The translations under genes and the position numbers were made by a program. The notes under the pieces were generated by a model, which was not told where the DNA came from, searched no databases, and saw only the letters and a program-made list of their open reading frames with translations. From Candidatus Poseidoniales archaeon (GTDB lineage Archaea > Thermoplasmatota > Poseidoniia > Poseidoniales > Thalassarchaeaceae), in NCBI GenBank assembly GCA_012964335.1, contig DTUF01000024.1, positions 62,001 to 126,000 on the forward strand: a stretch of 64,000 nt of DNA, written 5' to 3'. Shown here piece by piece: positions 13,401-21,600 of this stretch. How positions within the stretch are numbered: position 1 is the stretch's first letter; every line of letters starts with the position of its first letter.

Positions 13401-14778
13401 AGCGATTCAAATTTCTACCACTACTGTATAGATAGCTACTCGGGTCAATCACGTTGCTCGTTTGACTAGAGCCAGACTTCAGTACAGCAACTTCGAAATT
13501 ACGTGCCCCGCTTTGGTACCTGCCAACGCTAGATTTGAAATCTACACTGTTAACAGTCGCACCAGTTGGTAACGCACTATTGAAGTCAAAGCGGTACCAA
13601 GCGTATCGGTAGTACCATGTGTAACTACCCGATGTACAGGTGTTAGCGGCAGACCCTGAACCTCTGCAAGTGTAAAGCAATGAAGAGCTAGAGAATGCGT
13701 ATTCATATGTGGATGTGTACCAACCCCATCGAGTGATGCGGTAGTAGTACGCATATCCAGTACGCTGAACACCCTTGTCCATAGTTGGATCAATAGCAAT
13801 TGGGAACGAGCGGTTATCACTGTCCATCAGCCATGTGTTCTCAACAACTGTTGTCAGAGTAACTTCCTCTCCCCGAACCGTAATCAGGTACTCGCCGATG
13901 TGAGGGCCTTCATCTGTAGGCTCAATACTTTCAACGAGAGGTGGCGGGATTTTTACCAATTCCTCACCTGTTGCCAAATTGCGGATACTGAGGGATTGGT
14001 TAGTCTTCACCAATTCTCCATCTGCAATAGGCGACTCACCTAGGAAGATAGCATATCCGGGTGGCAGAATCATTGTTTCTGCAATACCGAAGTATCCTGA
14101 CTCCTTCTGGTGGTCAAGTAGCATTGGTGCTTCTCGGATGACAAGGTTCTGCTTCAACTGGGTTGAAGTTACCTTGTAATCAAGCGAAATGCCGGTCATC
14201 ATAGGATACCTAATCACATTTCCACCAATATCAATAGGCTCACTGCTAGGCTTTGCCATGTAAGGTTCTGGAGATAGCGTGTTGCCATCTAGAACCACTA
14301 CTTGTGGCATAATACCATAGCGAATGGTTTGCCCATTAACTACCATTTGGACACCCTGACGAGCATCGTTTCCGAAGTAGGTTTCGTATGTGTTCTGTGT
14401 TACACTCCATCCTCCTTCATTGGACTCGATTGTCAAGTCTATCTCTTCCCAGGCACCATTGTCCAAGTAATGGACTGGCACTGGAGAGACAATAACTTCG
14501 AAATCACCATTTTCCTTCAAGAAGGTCTTGGCGGTTTCGGTACGGGAACCGATTAGCTCGGCACCTGCGTCATATCCAAATTCATCATTATCTGCCGGAT
14601 TCATTGCTTCATCCGGTAGAGTCAGCAGGTCATCAATAGACTCTGCCCCATCGTTTTCAGAAGTCTGTAATTTCTCCGTTACCGGCGAAACCGCAGCGCT
14701 CCAACTCATTCCAATCATCAGGAGAGTTAGCAAAAGCCAACTGCCCCCAAAGGTCACTTTATTTTTGTTTGTCACCAT
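853..14778 (-). CDS. Giant (4641 aa) secreted, membrane-anchored beta-helix surface protein with amicyanin-like, CBM9/DOMON-like and cadherin-like modules and a C-terminal type IV pilin domain
   Basis: Single ORF; N-terminal signal peptide (LLLTLLMIGMSWSAAVS); many right-handed beta-helix style repeats; cupredoxin motif HCTIHSFM; TM (FAPTLMAVGLVGVFVGALLSRSR), acidic tail, then DDRAVSPVIATILLVAITVVLAGVIYVWAG. Confidence 0.9.
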   Translation of the reverse strand: MVTNKNKVTFGGSWLLLTLLMIGMSWSAAVSPVTEKLQTSENDGAESIDDLLTLPDEAMNPADNDEFGYDAGAELIGSRTETAKTFLKENGDFEVIVSPVPVHYLDNGAWEEIDLTIESNEGGWSVTQNTYETYFGNDARQGVQMVVNGQTIRYGIMPQVVVLDGNTLSPEPYMAKPSSEPIDIGGNVIRYPMMTGISLDYKVTSTQLKQNLVIREAPMLLDHQKESGYFGIAETMILPPGYAIFLGESPIADGELVKTNQSLSIRNLATGEELVKIPPPLVESIEPTDEGPHIGEYLITVRGEEVTLTTVVENTWLMDSDNRSFPIAIDPTMDKGVQRTGYAYYYRITRWGWYTSTYEYAFSSSSLLYTCRGSGSAANTCTSGSYTWYYRYAWYRFDFNSALPTGATVNSVDFKSSVGRYQSGARNFEVAVLKSGSSQTSNVIDPSSYLYSSGRNLNRYIRNSAASSSSTSLSDPGYYWNGGNVRTIGMNQNGIDDVQDAVDGNGAGSSGNILGLGLRNTANAPFWYWCGSGYYSYYGCTSAAKYPHLHLDYSGGSDTAPPEDTFVPYTDLITHRAEQRTFWLQLKDVTGVDTTSSGGPSLSYSVDNGSWTNVHATTLGTCVAGYWCNFRAVIPAVQEGEYVEYFWAFQDLKGSIPGSTGNPNFKTLPIGGTGTPSSVTAPSSPYNYFVQPDEDADVFNSDGTGNNKWQLKIDALTNFRYYSVYRYMDEQLTYYEDTQEYIWEYDTSSCGSGNNQCFNINAAYQMRYSPTISGYSYANCAQSATCVVTNPKDQGLTLNGQNGPGMSTIWWYNTAFGAFTMVGLDDETGIDQPVASAPVGTQGGGRNCDDCYSAVPIPGDITMKFGTLSVNASYTSSRTTRNHFCVNSNNHPLYFLSSSSSNPYCLYSYSTYNYDRQFNGWMAPGYDGRWSANSQIMQKVSPVRPMPDIYPPTFDHTGLMDTHSQDDRTVTVKITDAGDPPTGVNVSTGVDGNGVLEGPHLEYRVYNDTSQSWGNWITRAMSQQAGKTRAQCELIPCDWSANIPGTDRGNTVEYSIHAQDNNNNWNNATAVSYHIGTPTKVFTVEWHDMNCGFGQQYKCSYQIKMYDVTNEIEYHYDTGSSAYYDYENIGYQKGGSTAIGASLRERGPGYLAGANPYDYNYRIATDGNNHANERMPVGMTELYNYDEVFTGTSNGNPYTYYCTRYWYNYRNQCGDVIDIPAGFDIDYFGTTYSGNSSHKMHVIRHGGAAFSTSTSTTPMQMAYYGWGGYWPEMPSSASYIRNAQLTPWFGYYGAYYCYNSGTNECSIRTKTVPFDGAGMDVYADITEDTIWDIEMSPIRVVPSGDYLRVTANLVIDAGVEVQFAPGKGIDMAGTCSRLTTQGNATHPVSFTNLGNGNGKGIAFTSGCSDTDDRHMFNNTDFSNLDVAISAGSRHGSAPHHNGNVGNFTFDTVTFTDVGTAIKHGSGTGTGFDLSGVSITNATNSCIDLPDDSGLTWLEGSATNCNMGSSSTEGAIKTGDGSNIYLENLTITDSAHNAVMGDATSIHASNVSMSTSGLSSTQVGGSGISQTSLATSGTSLFANNINAAGYANAIVSYATDSMSLTDISGGSISLAPGGTAGTVLGDSGWSASGITSTGNMVMSRTTPGSMDNVDLDGYLRMDGTAATGDLVMLTNLAADGISIAGCGWNVRADDADLGDSTNGVWATASCTSSSASSTLTVAGGSMDGSSTNGNIVYARNAKVTVADVAITGQTSMGAYVAQASTNGDVRLIGVSWRGNDCANAAGWTGMSDCWVDVSSSSGALYVGGTAQVAAYRVMNFVPVFVADHSVTTTTVSTSGTCPGAACVVSDITSVGAAKTDSTGNATVWLLQDKLEKVSGSTTVTASYTDHRIAIAGGAGQNETGPADAWYTGSCMINSMDCSMPLSPGDQVYIKLEAFPQDWNGATKNCGFLNSNTSMTNGYYLYTMQIITLSTDLVIDGCKLHLNGTKIMINRTANNNPTITIQNGGEILLSEGGGEVGNMKAVTSAYGWEMEIQDGGTFVVDNGAIRDMHQNSNTGGALNVGDGTLELKNGAIVYGSQTTSASMATIKVSGGTLLVNDASIYNAQQTGVGVWIEDSGTSVIQNIGVSGAATGVMIKDAAPAIDGFTLNDNTVGVEIDGGMTLPSIYRSTLLSGHARGWETYDIDLTGLASNYNYIQFGFNNVYMGGNVHPTYNYYTSRYFAIHDRMRIGLNDGIDNDANGIGDEIENFTVDAAGKLMTGYYHSGITSNLGDRNNPDHPSRNDGWARYDCNLYGYQYSPGGSYQYGYYYYMNNYGPYTSSGQYYGANSYPSDFGFTIEKAEGLTGSQNYYPYEYWGYYYTQYHGGQGIFKPPEGYNGLWGNYNICLSYAYRYQTPTPNGWQMHWPIVDVSSPSVTDVSAYIDILHNYADYYGDRYDFVFRGGNTINELMDANWGREFGTASLANGVIDGSDTGLHISGNYAAGVIDTVVVNDPVDEGVLVTGSSSVELDGLTVNNGRYGVRMTAAAIGSLELTNTNLDNQSQDGIVLGSGIKMALSGTITNAAGAAINVLPTSTKDWAFNNLALTSNNIAINHDGSGELTCTDCTTGSNTVDVATSGLVTWIEGDIDLATVVATGSGLLQRARLLDVTIEADGNGVAGTGVSMIDANSRRVGSGETDSAGTVNDMLFHTNYVDSSGWTVVNLAGFQIMTVAKVQYDTTGSMSTRVADFRYAVKGVSLVDGPGNSDTVALTDRFDARICYSWESTYYSVLASCAGANYIATASSRTKLNGDGAGGTITEYGYWGAMPTDMKNKAILIDSPWAYTGTTGASFNGSTVIVSGFYNDEWSDLYVRNYDGDIYLDDTTWAAISPKDTAFFNLGYYGGYSYGNFHVNDSTLINVGAVGSGAGYYNRDPVMHVTNSVLVSYSQLTDVQSVYPEEICIQSAGTDPGDWTVDNNTMYDCTVGIMIYINYYATSPAYGGSGTDGAHWSNNTMYDSTYLPIWIYLQSDADDLLIDNNTVTGSKRVQYGIYAQDNRLNSVEIRGNTLLTTDEPIYMRNAKQWNINNNTIKGDANSAHSGIYVLNGHGSIADNTLIDADGGINVYGVRSGFDVDISRNTISASGGRVSPTATGIYLENCGLAEVTMSGNYVSTTSNALLSDGCDVSDVGSTFASAGGSASQIHSVNIEASQYNPTIKNISTGDTVRWVLTQYNSDPNNYQHSTTSNTSGIWNSGPMNLGSTFAHTFTAAGTYEYHCTIHSFMSGVINVAASSGGSNLQTYGIDILDGSEDVSLDGTSIGGFSLAYRQDGGSLNVEGGAVVTGDNGFDLTNVDLTVDGLSVSADSGFGIGLDVTSDTGRHTLDVANMDTTGGIGMLVDGHDDFRWNGGDSTATTTLKTLSGASGTIENMTTTTNGPWRSMHGAGMTQINAGAYSTITSVGNTLNQSMLTIGTSAVIHEGNLLDLTVTHMGGAASNVGLMIKSTDLGRSEYVSPSWRSNIISVGEGAGGAAAVTDWFVSHPLGGYNIADDAMPGPVAVNPDPTSQAMGYMTWDNSNLYIMLTGVTFLVTDGMWYLDTQQGGSNVGDNWYVSHNLPFEADFMLWAEDRANWGIRKVMPGGNWVDVTAACTGMQAAPGFGYPGVTPTWSGISEFAIPWDCIGSPTGRIKTLAIIQNENSGHVLGVYPPQLWNQTSGAAQTFGDFGTLQLAGGDLADGTLDDYLLIHRTFTATGATTPRAYDVTVKVRDADNIYWDWGTHSSLAMDQNQDITIDILRAKPVISDLVDVSYDEDSGSQTVTLTDKAADYQQPSSTLTWTVTNDATNPSNATSPYAYDLTGHTMTITPDANEFGNQRLYLVVKDGHGLYSSQSMLVGVENVNDAPVINNPRHSAGLPVFTEGIDANGNAVYNYYDEPQRPHPVTGEERGWDLLTKFLGGASGEGFVQDLGIGDGLANEQDRNADNNTEQAPQSYTWTAVTDPIDCTPFTVSISGGTTLEIDLNEANEDGGTCNIVLDLSDGASINDAAATISVPFTVQPTNDNTRIIPWDVNNGSVIQTLAQDGTADTIRSTANAPNNEGDSWWWSVDEDTEDSDLLTIDLTDMMSDNDNTNEQLYWTIDNSQYYTDKCQYTNYFSVTIDNAAHTMEIDLIPDATTDATSSEWDMLQDADGDGIPDDGIHQKAPRSGDYCLMNLILWDSPEDVIPAQYDYVQSDACNVLATDGDATTNCYSQTSSEHQILINVHNLVELRPDYNFNEVRLSPDPFDFKGIDGVLRETMVPVSVNLQHMDGDAPINSDGTYKYLYDLQVSFFIVDTDCAGCDGTYQSSVRLGSNGPGNGALSLPDYGGSVEVGNYVRMNKTSEDVRVFVDIMTVNPFTGQYTDNSKYERPALEEKNWADNNMTASGTNSELPLIVETKAAQAVASFAPTLMAVGLVGVFVGALLSRSRAEEDEEDFEEESMIDDDRAVSPVIATILLVAITVVLAGVIYVWAGSLADTSVKGTPRLTFSAESITVQEISGLQQDQWHWRITTSYAATDLATQAVTVSVLWTNASGQQVYKTALAPGGGDEENVYGFAPRNSENMVTFWDDISHCERGGSPCITTFGPGDRIFIRMTDNDGLIDSALIDIQYELPGGAAYMLKQYTASPTSIR
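3655..4330 (-). other. CBM9/DOMON-like domain inside the giant protein, resembling the N-terminal domain of the GH57 protein in this window
   Basis: LPFEADFMLWAEDRANWGIR...GNWVDVT...SGISEFAIPWDCIGSPTGRIKTLAIIQNE versus GH57 LPFAADFAFVIEDSSYFSLQ...SAWVAADQTDV...NTEISIPWNNIGSPTSLAVIVWSQ. Confidence 0.65.
4979..5244 (-). other. Cupredoxin (amicyanin-like) domain inside the giant protein
   Basis: IHSVNIEASQYNPTIKNISTGDTVRWVLTQ...NYQHSTTS...FTAAGTYEYHCTIHSFMSGVINVAA; ligand pattern H...C-x2-H-x2-M as in amicyanin (HCTPHPFM). Confidence 0.8.
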
Positions 14779-15165
14779 TGTTCATACCCCAAACTGTCGT
14801 ATGGCACTCCTTGGCACGTTTTGTCGCGCATATAACGATATGGGTACGTATCCTTTGATGCTTTGATTTGGAATGGGGTACGGAGGCCTTATTGAATGTT
14901 AAAAAAAGGCCAAAAAAAATGTAGTACAAACGTTTTGTAACACTTTTTTCGATGCCATAATTTAGTAATAATCCCACCCCGTTTTGTATATAAATATCGA
15001 ATATTTTGATTAGATTTTATTAGCTTGAAATTCTTGAAATGGTTGATAATCATTTATTATTGATTAAATTTTAAGAATCTGGCTATGGTTGATGATCGGT
15101 TTTCCTATTCACAGTTGTAACTCTAAACTAATCGATTAAGGGTTCTGGGTTCTAAAATTAAAAAA

Positions 15166-15216
15166 GGACAGGGGGCCCGTAGGGCCCCCTGTCCGAGGGT
15201 TTCCCGCTGCTGCGGG
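15166..15216 (-). terminator. Tandem hairpins forming an intrinsic-type terminator of the 15253-18489 gene
   Basis: Perfect 13-bp inverted repeat GGACAGGGGGCCC-GTA-GGGCCCCCTGTCC (15166-15194) followed on the minus strand by TTTTTTAATTTT; upstream hairpin CCCGC-TGCT-GCGGG (15203-15216). Confidence 0.8.
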
Positions 15217-15252
15217 TCTTTGTGTTTGTTTGCTTTCTATTCCAATTCAACT

Positions 15253-18200
15253 TCAGTAGTCAAACTCGTCGGAATCGCCTTCTTCGCCACCGCGAGTTAG
15301 GATGAATGCTCCTGCGATAACTGCCACTAGGACAAGTATGCCGATTGCAATCCAAGCTTGGGTTGGGATTTCTCCGTCTCCACCTTCAACACCGATGGTG
15401 TCGTCAACATTCACGCCTGGTCCAGTGTCATCGGTAAATCTCAAACCTGCACTGGACTCAGCTGTCTCCATATTACCAACTGAATCAACTGCTGCTACTG
15501 AGTAGTAGAATACACCAGAACCTGAGTGCCTGTTCATTGTAACATCCATGCTAGAATCAGCAGTGGTGTGACAGTTGCCTGCAGTAATTAGGCTAGAAAC
15601 CTCAAGCGAGGTGTGTTGTGCTGGTGACCAGCAAATTAGCCAGTGATTGACATCAGACGAATCAGCGGAAGTCCATGTGAAGTGAATGCTTGATTCACCA
15701 GAACTTGTAGCATCAAGGTCAGTAGCTCCTGCTGTTGGATCAACTTGGCCATCTGCAGTTGCACTTCCTGAATCAACAGGTGTACCATACAGAGAGTTAC
15801 CATCAGTTCCAACCTCACCGTTCTCTACACGCACGAGGAACTCGTATGTTGTACCATGTGTCCCAGTAATTGTGTGAGTTGTTGTAGTCAAGTCAAAGGT
15901 ACTGCGTGTACCGTCAAGGGCTGCTCCACCACCATTGACATACAAAACACCGTAATCGTTTGAACTAGTTAATTGTGAGTTGTTAATTGCCCATGAAAGG
16001 TCAATTACACCAGCGGAACCAAGCGTTGCTGTTAAGGAATCAATACCAATCTGTGGTGGTTGTCCAATAGTAGCGGATGCGAATACTGCGTATGTAGATG
16101 ATGAGCGAGATGGTAGAGAACCATCATTGCTCCATGACAGACTAATTGTGTCTGCATCAACCTGAGCTTGTGTAGTACCTGGCATCTCAACCCATCCACC
16201 GATACCCTGATACCAAAGGGAATGGCCAACTGACGGGTCAGCGTCTAAAGTCACAGTCAAGTCTTCACTGTTCACATCTGATGGTGCAAGTACTGCACTC
16301 ACATCAATGTCAAATTCGCAGACTGAATCCCAACCTGGGCTACCACTTAGCGTCTGGTCTGTTACAGCATCAGCATCTGAGAATTGTGCAGTGAACTGCT
16401 GAGTTCCAGCATACAGAATAGCGTAATCTACACTCCAGCAATCTCCAGAAACAACATTGGAATAGTTATTCCAAACACTGAAAGTGATCTGTGCCGATGC
16501 ATCGGCACCCCAGTAATCGTATACTGTAACAATCATTGTTGGGGAACCAAACCACATGGGATTCATGTCAACTGTACAATCAGGACTTCCGCCCATAATA
16601 CTGCCTGTCATTGGATCTTCCATACCACTACAAATATCCAACTGTGGGTCCTGTTCAGAACCAGACACCATTGACCATGTGTACCCAAATGGTTCTTGGT
16701 TACCGTCTAGGTCTAAGTCAGGCTGGCTAAGATGTTCTGCACGAGCAGAGAAAGTGATGCGGGTGCCAGTAACAATGTCACCCTCAATTTCATCCATCGT
16801 CAAGTAAGCCGATGGACCCATGTTAAGAACTTCAAAGTGACTAGTACGCATATCGTTGGCTGAGTTCATGTCGATCTTACAATCGGGGTTGGTACCTGTT
16901 CCGCAATCATTAGCGGGGTCGGTGTCAGTTAGCGTTGCGTCAAGTAAATCGATTGTCGCACTCACTGTAAACATGCCTGGGTTAATCATTATCTCGGCGC
17001 AAGCAGTTGCTTCAAGAGTAGCCGGGAACATTTCTCCCAAGTACTCGTGCGAGGTAGATCCTTCTGGATCATCTGGGTTGTCACAATCGTTTGCCATAAT
17101 AGGTGAACCCATGACATCATCACCATTAGAATCCTTTACATTGAACATAACTGCCCAATCATAATCGATTGTTCGGTCACTACCACTGTGAGCAACGGTT
17201 GCAAAAACCCGAGTCATTCCAGCATCCAATCGGCCGCTTTCTTGACGAGGGTTGCCTGCTTCAACATTGACAACTTGTGCATCGTGATAGGAGGTAAAGG
17301 TTGCAGTTAGCAACGCATCATTGTTTCCGTTTCTATCGTCAAGAGTACGGACGACCTCTTCCATAGTATCGGTTGGAGGGCCTGGTGGGTGAGTACCTGA
17401 TTGGTCGGGTGTTGATACAAATTCATACATAGTGTACTGAGTAAGAGACGACTGGACTGTGAATATTCCTACGCCATTTGCGTTAGCCGAATCTCCTTGG
17501 ATAGAACCTGCAAAGGTGTAATTTGTTGCTTGGAATTCAGCAACTTGGCGGGTTTCACCAATGTCACTTGCATTCATATGAGTTGGTGGTTCCATTGAAA
17601 GGTTGCTGAATACTTCAATGTCATTTGTTTGGCCAGCGCCAAACAAATCACCAAAGCTTACTGTCCATGTACATGTACTAGCACCTGGTCCATTGGGACA
17701 GTCTTCGTACGAACCATCACCATCTGAATCAAACATTGATACAGCGTTAGTGTTCCCCATACCATCTTCCATGTATGCTTGGAATAATCCACTAAAAGTT
17801 ACGTCCATCTCAACGTCACGAGGATCCCAATCAGCACTACCATCGACAAATGCTGTCATGGTAAATAGATGTGGACCCGCGCCAGACATTGGGTCATCCC
17901 CATTATCCCAAGTAAGTTCTGTTGAGATATCATACCAATCCACTACATCAACATCATAATCTAGAATGTTATTGTTCAAATTGGTGTCTTGATCAAGAGA
18001 ATCAACCTCGATATGAATTGTATACATACCTGGTGCTGGTGGTGTCCAAACTAAGTCTGCCCCAGTTGAATCCCGAACAATATAATGGCCGTTAGCCAAA
18101 TAATCGCCAGCAGTAAAAGTTTGGATACCACAAGAAATTGTGTCATCACAAACCGCAGCGTCTTCGGCATCAACAATCAACAAAGAGGAGTCACTCTTAG

Positions 18201-18489
18201 GAGCAACAGTTACAGTCACTGTCAATTCTGATATATCGTTGTCACCATCGTTCTTGATGACGAGGTCAAATAATACAGCCTCGCCAGCGTCAACGGAATT
18301 TCTCACGTTGCCGGTCATATCAGTCGTTGATTCACGAGGTGAATTCGCACCCATCAACCAAACCTCATAATCGGCTCGGCCATTGGTGTCATCCACCTGT
18401 TCTCTCTCATTCATTTCAATTGGGCTTAGGCTTGCTACGATGCTCATTAACATCAGCAGTGCTAAAACCAAACTTGTTGCTCTCTTCAT
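15253..18489 (-). CDS. Secreted, C-terminally TM-anchored surface protein with CARDB-like and Fn3-like domains
   Basis: Signal peptide MKRATSLVLALLMLMSIVASLSP; VNEDAGEAVLFDLVIKNDGDNDISELTVTV-type CARDB text; C-terminal IPTQAWIAIGILVLVAVIAGAFILTRGG TM and acidic tail. Confidence 0.85.
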   Translation of the reverse strand: MKRATSLVLALLMLMSIVASLSPIEMNEREQVDDTNGRADYEVWLMGANSPRESTTDMTGNVRNSVDAGEAVLFDLVIKNDGDNDISELTVTVTVAPKSDSSLLIVDAEDAAVCDDTISCGIQTFTAGDYLANGHYIVRDSTGADLVWTPPAPGMYTIHIEVDSLDQDTNLNNNILDYDVDVVDWYDISTELTWDNGDDPMSGAGPHLFTMTAFVDGSADWDPRDVEMDVTFSGLFQAYMEDGMGNTNAVSMFDSDGDGSYEDCPNGPGASTCTWTVSFGDLFGAGQTNDIEVFSNLSMEPPTHMNASDIGETRQVAEFQATNYTFAGSIQGDSANANGVGIFTVQSSLTQYTMYEFVSTPDQSGTHPPGPPTDTMEEVVRTLDDRNGNNDALLTATFTSYHDAQVVNVEAGNPRQESGRLDAGMTRVFATVAHSGSDRTIDYDWAVMFNVKDSNGDDVMGSPIMANDCDNPDDPEGSTSHEYLGEMFPATLEATACAEIMINPGMFTVSATIDLLDATLTDTDPANDCGTGTNPDCKIDMNSANDMRTSHFEVLNMGPSAYLTMDEIEGDIVTGTRITFSARAEHLSQPDLDLDGNQEPFGYTWSMVSGSEQDPQLDICSGMEDPMTGSIMGGSPDCTVDMNPMWFGSPTMIVTVYDYWGADASAQITFSVWNNYSNVVSGDCWSVDYAILYAGTQQFTAQFSDADAVTDQTLSGSPGWDSVCEFDIDVSAVLAPSDVNSEDLTVTLDADPSVGHSLWYQGIGGWVEMPGTTQAQVDADTISLSWSNDGSLPSRSSSTYAVFASATIGQPPQIGIDSLTATLGSAGVIDLSWAINNSQLTSSNDYGVLYVNGGGAALDGTRSTFDLTTTTHTITGTHGTTYEFLVRVENGEVGTDGNSLYGTPVDSGSATADGQVDPTAGATDLDATSSGESSIHFTWTSADSSDVNHWLICWSPAQHTSLEVSSLITAGNCHTTADSSMDVTMNRHSGSGVFYYSVAAVDSVGNMETAESSAGLRFTDDTGPGVNVDDTIGVEGGDGEIPTQAWIAIGILVLVAVIAGAFILTRGGEEGDSDEFDY

Positions 18490-18615
18490 GTCACAGTCCT
18501 CCCACTAAGGGATTGCCCCACCTATTCAATCCATATTTATACTATGCGCGGGTCTTTGTTAGGTAATTCAGTTGTAAACGCACAATCGTATTGTTTTTGG
18601 TGCATAATTTTTGTA

Positions 18616-21600
18616 TCATTCAATGTCACGTAGGGCCTCAGCAGGGTGGATAGATGCGGCCCTTCTGACAGGCCAAGCAGTAGCCAAAATTGTAAGCAAA
18701 TAAGCACCTAAAATAATCAGCGAAATCTGCCCCCAAGGCAGTACGAATTCAGCGCCTTCATCTTTTAGGAATTTGACGTACAACTGGTAGTGGAAACCAA
18801 CCCCCACTGCAGCCCCATTCAAAATGCCCAGTAGACTCACCCAAGTCAACTCTGTTAGATACCCAGCAATAACCATACTTCGTTGGAATCCAAGAGCTCT
18901 GAGTATCCCCGTTTGATGAGCCCTCTCAGACACGTTGCGAATAGTAATTACTCCTAGTCCGGCAATTCCGACTATTAGCCCTAGAGCAAGGAATGCTTGG
19001 AGAAGACTGAACATTGCAAAAATGATTGATTGTATCTCTTTGAATTGAACTTCTATTGCAAATACAATTGCACCTTCTTCTACTAATTCAAATTGCAATA
19101 CTTTTGCTACTTCTTCTTGTTCTTCAAGAGTCACGCCTGGTGGAAGTGAGAACCAAATTGAGGAAGGGGTTGCCTCAAAACGCTCAACAGCAATTGGTTT
19201 TGCTACACTGACCCCACTAGCAAACCAACCACTTTCCTCATTCATGACTGCACCAATAAAGAAAGTGGCGTTAACGGCTGGATTGAAAGGGTCCTGGACA
19301 ATTATTGCATCACCAATGTTTAATCCCATACCTTCGTAAATCACACCTCGATCACCTTGATAAGACTCAACAGCCAAAGTGAAATCAATCACAACAAGTG
19401 TATCATTTTCAAGGATAGCCTGCCAAACATCTTCAGCATTATCCCCCAGACTTGGTTCCCAAGAATGTAACGGTAAGCCGTTTAAACTCGTGAAATTTGA
19501 GTCAAAACCACGTATACTTGTATACGCGGATTTGTTTTCCAAATCTGTTTCACCTTTCTGATAAACCTGAACAGTAGCGGTATGCATCGTTGCAATGGCA
19601 TCAAAATCAGAGGATTGTAGTTCACCTAAATCCCATTCACTAGAATTCTCACCGAGGTCAAGGTCTCCGAATGCAACTATTTCCCATTCACCCCGCGCAT
19701 CCTCTCCAATATCTCCAAGCCAATTACCAACAAGTGCGGAATAGCCAGACAGAACTACTACTGCAAAAACCACCAAACTGAACATCCCCATGGTCATAGC
19801 AGTCCTGAAAGGTGTTGCCAAAGGATAGGCAAGTGCAGTGGGTAATACCGATGAAAGGCGACCTGAGATGCTTGAGCCTGCCTTTGCTAAAGAGCGGGCT
19901 ATCATTGGTGCTAAACTTGTCAGTAACAACACTCCTGCTCCAACCAAGAATAAACCCAAAATGATGAATGATGCATCGCCTAATTCCCAGTCAGCCCTTA
20001 TTGGGTCTGTCCAAATTCCCCAACCGAACATCAACAATCCTAGAATTGTCATGGTCAAGCGAGGGGTGAGAATCGTGCGCGAAATTCTTGTCCCTCTAAA
20101 TGAGATTGATTCTGGCAATAATTTCGAAAATGTGAAGAAAAGAGGTGGTACTAATCCGAAAAGGAATAGGAAGCCTGCCGTTAACCACCACGCATATCGA
20201 CTACCGGTTTCAGGGTCTCCTATCATGAAAGCAAGCACTGCAGAAACTATTGCAGAACCCAACATGAAAAGTGAAATGAGAATGGTCCACCAAGGCAGGG
20301 TACCTTTCATTCTAGTTGGAATATCACGCATTGCGGCTACAACATTGAGTCTCGAAATGTAAATTGAAGTCGCCATTAGCGTCATGAAAGTAACTAGGAA
20401 ACCAATTGAGAATCCACTCAAAAGGCTGTGCCATTCCCAAGAAAAGAGAATTCCTCGCTGGAAAGTTTCAGAGAGAACACGGTCAAGACTTAACATCAAT
20501 AATTTGGCTACCCCAATTCCTATGACTGCGCCGACAGCACTTGAAACCAAGCCGATAAGTGTGCCTTCAATTACGAACATCCCTCGCAATTCCCCACGGT
20601 GCATACCCAATGCTCTCAGCATACCCATCTCCGATTTACGTTCATCAGCGAGCATGACAAAGAGATTCATCACAAGCAATACACCAGCAAAAATTACGAA
20701 CGAACCAAAAATAAGGAAGAGGGCTGAAAAATTCGCCCCTGAATCCGCAGTAGCGTCCCTAATCTCTGATTTTAGAGCGACTGTTTTGATACCAACTGAC
20801 TCCGCTGTGGATATCTCATCTGCCCAGGCGGTAATATTAGCTTCTAATCTAGAAAGATTATCATCCGATACCAAGGCAAAACCGCTAACCATCACCATAC
20901 TGCGGACTTCTTCGTCTCGGTTCAGTAGTTGTTGAGCATCGGATATATTGACTACTGCGATTGAAATGTCATCAAGCCCTGGCTGACCAGGTGGTGCGGG
21001 TAATTCAGGGACTGTGAAGGTGTAATTGAAATCCATCGGCTCAAATATTCCTCTAGCAGCCGCCATCAATCCAACAACTTGAAGAGATTTGGGCGGTGAC
21101 AATGCTAATCCATTCGCTGACCAAGTTGAAAGATATAGATCACCAGGTTCGGGATTAGGAATCCCCACACCCCCTGTCAAGGCAATTGCAACCAAAGGCA
21201 AGTTTGAGATTCCATCTACCGATATCTGATATGGCAATCTGCCAGATACATTGTCTCCATCCGATATCAGAACTCCATAAGGTGATGTGGCGATTGTTCT
21301 CTCTCCATCACTCCATGCAGTGCGATTGTCTGAGCCTTGTGCCGGTTGAGTATCTGCTAGTGAAAACCCAGTGCCATTCCAGCGGTAAAGACCTTCTTCT
21401 TCAACCACCACAGAAGTGGAAGAAACGGATAGGATTTCACCCGTTGGTAAACCAAGGTCATGAGCCGAAACAGGAGTGCCTTCAAACCGCGCTGAAGTCA
21501 GTTGCAAATCTTGACCATATACATCCCAAGCAAGTCCTCCGGAAGTTGTGATTGAACGGCTTGAAGGCGGGTCAACATTCCAATTACAAGAATTAAATTC

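Noticed and set aside
14880-14915. GGCCTT...AAAAGGCC inverted repeat upstream of the giant gene
   Set aside because: Short arms in A/T-rich sequence with a large loop; weak and expected by chance.
19838-20935. Two plus-strand ORFs (174 and 183 aa) inside the ABC permease
   Set aside because: Antisense to FtsX cores with clear motifs; Lys/Arg/Pro-rich composition typical of reverse reading of TM codons.
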